DNA from: Acidobacteriota bacterium
GTDB lineage: Bacteria > Acidobacteriota > UBA6911 > RPQK01 > DATIPO01
DNA: 14,280 nt
Assembly: GCA_028277865.1 (NCBI GenBank)
Contig: JANQFM010000632.1
Location: 1 to 14,280, forward strand
Direction: 5' to 3'
The translations under genes and the position numbers were made by a program. Of this stretch, positions 13,824-14,280 are shown piece after piece (the stretch's first letter is position 1; the number at the start of each line of letters is the position of its first letter). Below the pieces are notes generated by a model. It had not been told where the DNA came from. It saw only the letters and a program-made list of their open reading frames with translations, and made no database searches.

Positions 13824-13926
13824 GGAACAGGGAACAAGGAACACGGAACAGAGAAGAAAAGGAAGGTTCAGGAATCCTCGGCCTTCCGGCCCTCTTCCGT
13901 GTTCCGTGTTCCGTGTTCCGTGTTCC
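13824..13926. repeat. Inverted pair of heptanucleotide tandem repeats
   Basis: The left array is four copies of GGAACAN (13824-13851). The right array is 4.6 copies of TTCCGTG (13895-13926). They are reverse-complementary (GGAACAC pairs with GTGTTCC), so the 103-base element can fold into a long hairpin with a loop of about 43 bases. In the loop is a further short inverted repeat around GGCCTTCCGGCC (13879-13891). Repeats of this kind cause spurious open frames that read NTEHGTRNTEHG on the minus strand, which is seen here. Confidence 0.9.
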
Positions 13927-13977
13927 ATCCAATCGGCAGCAACACACGAATAGACCACTGCCAGGCACTGCGGCTCA

Positions 13978-14007
13978 TTGTCATTCAAACATGCCCCCTG
14001 CTAGAAT
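13978..14007 (+). promoter_or_regulatory. Sigma-70-like promoter of the metallo-beta-lactamase-fold gene
   Basis: TTGTCA (13978-13983; five of six to TTGACA) is followed after 18 bases by TAGAAT (14002-14007; five of six to TATAAT). The predicted transcription start is near 14014, giving a leader of about 28 bases with the AGGAGG at 14031-14036. Confidence 0.65.
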
Positions 14008-14041
14008 CGTGGTCCTCGCTAGGAGCCCGGAGGAGGCAGAC

Positions 14042-14280
14042 GTGAGACTTTTAGTGCCTGTGCTGGCGCTTTTCCTGCAAGGGGCGGATTCCTCGCAGCA
14101 GGAATGCCCCACCAAGATCCTCTACATCGTCCACATCAACGTAGGCCAAGGCGACGCCACGCTGGTGCTCTTCCCTTCAGGCAACAGGCTGCTCATTGAT
14201 GGAGGAGATACGGGCAGGGGCGCCAAGGACGTCGTGCCGGCTCTTCGGGATCTGGGCATCAAATACCTGAGCCACACACT
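14042..14280 (+). CDS. Exported ComEC-like metallo-beta-lactamase-fold hydrolase, N-terminal part
   Basis: Only the first 79 residues are in the window. The start is GTG 14042, fixed by AGGAGG (14031-14036) five bases upstream. Residues 2-13 are hydrophobic (a short signal peptide or anchor). Then comes TKILYIVHINVGQGDATLV (24-42), with FPSGNRLLIDGGDTG (44-58) following. The HINVGQGDA and LLIDGGD motifs are the first beta strands of the metallo-beta-lactamase domain found at the C-terminus of the competence protein ComEC and in its stand-alone relatives. The HxHxDH metal-binding motif should come soon after LSHT (76-79) but lies beyond the window. Family members hydrolyse phosphodiester or similar bonds; this substrate is unknown. 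Confidence 0.82.
   Translation, partial: MRLLVPVLALFLQGADSSQQECPTKILYIVHINVGQGDATLVLFPSGNRLLIDGGDTGRGAKDVVPALRDLGIKYLSHT

Noticed and set aside
13144..13988. Minus-strand frames reading NTEHGTRNTEHG near the right end
   Set aside because: These are translations of the heptanucleotide repeat and of the antisense strand of the secreted beta-protein gene, a well-known source of false proteins.

Overview
The window looks like chromosomal DNA of a GC-rich, soil-type Gram-negative bacterium, most likely an acidobacterium. This rests on gene content, not on a marker gene: a MacB/FtsX-type permease tail of the kind multiplied in Acidobacteria, a very large secreted Asp-box beta-propeller protein, a secreted FG-GAP/ASPIC (CRTAC1-like) protein, several small signal-peptide proteins of unknown function, and intergenic DNA full of short tandem and inverted repeats. 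There is no rRNA, tRNA, CRISPR array or complete mobile element that I can support.

Layout, left to right. (1) 2-265 (+): the C-terminal end of an ABC permease. (2) 341-778 (-): a small protein that resembles only the 'Recombinase' middle domain of serine recombinases. (3) 1094-2056 (+): a PLP-dependent serine racemase/threonine dehydratase-type enzyme, bracketed by copies of an inverted-repeat element. (4) 2111-2723 (-): a toxin-antitoxin operon in which the FitA/VapB-like antitoxin is intact but the VapC-like PIN toxin carries a frameshift and an in-frame stop. (5) 2858-6199 (-): a 1113-residue secreted Asp-box propeller protein, preceded at its 3' side by a 45-base all-pyrimidine tract. 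(6) 6466-7446 (+): a NurA-domain nuclease without its usual HerA partner in view. (7) 7595-7780 (-): a 61-residue CxxC/H/C putative zinc-binding protein with the best promoter and ribosome binding site of the window. (8) 7922-9565 (+): the FG-GAP/ASPIC secreted protein. (9) 9694-11412 (-): an ABC-class P-loop ATPase of the stand-alone PF09818 type. (10) 11702-12283 and 12307-13110 (+): a secreted unknown protein and an AraC-family regulator, probably one transcript. (11) 13195-13791 (+): a secreted small beta-rich protein. (12) 14042 to the window edge (+): the start of a ComEC-like metallo-beta-lactamase-fold hydrolase.

Most genes are monocistronic and alternate in strand, so there is little operon logic. 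The clear linked units are the antitoxin/toxin pair (ATGA overlap) and the 11702-13110 pair. I do not see a convincing new multi-gene system. The points most worth checking are the decayed toxin beside an intact antitoxin, the orphan NurA, the highly expressed-looking 61-residue protein, and the heptanucleotide and inverted repeats that sit just beyond gene ends.
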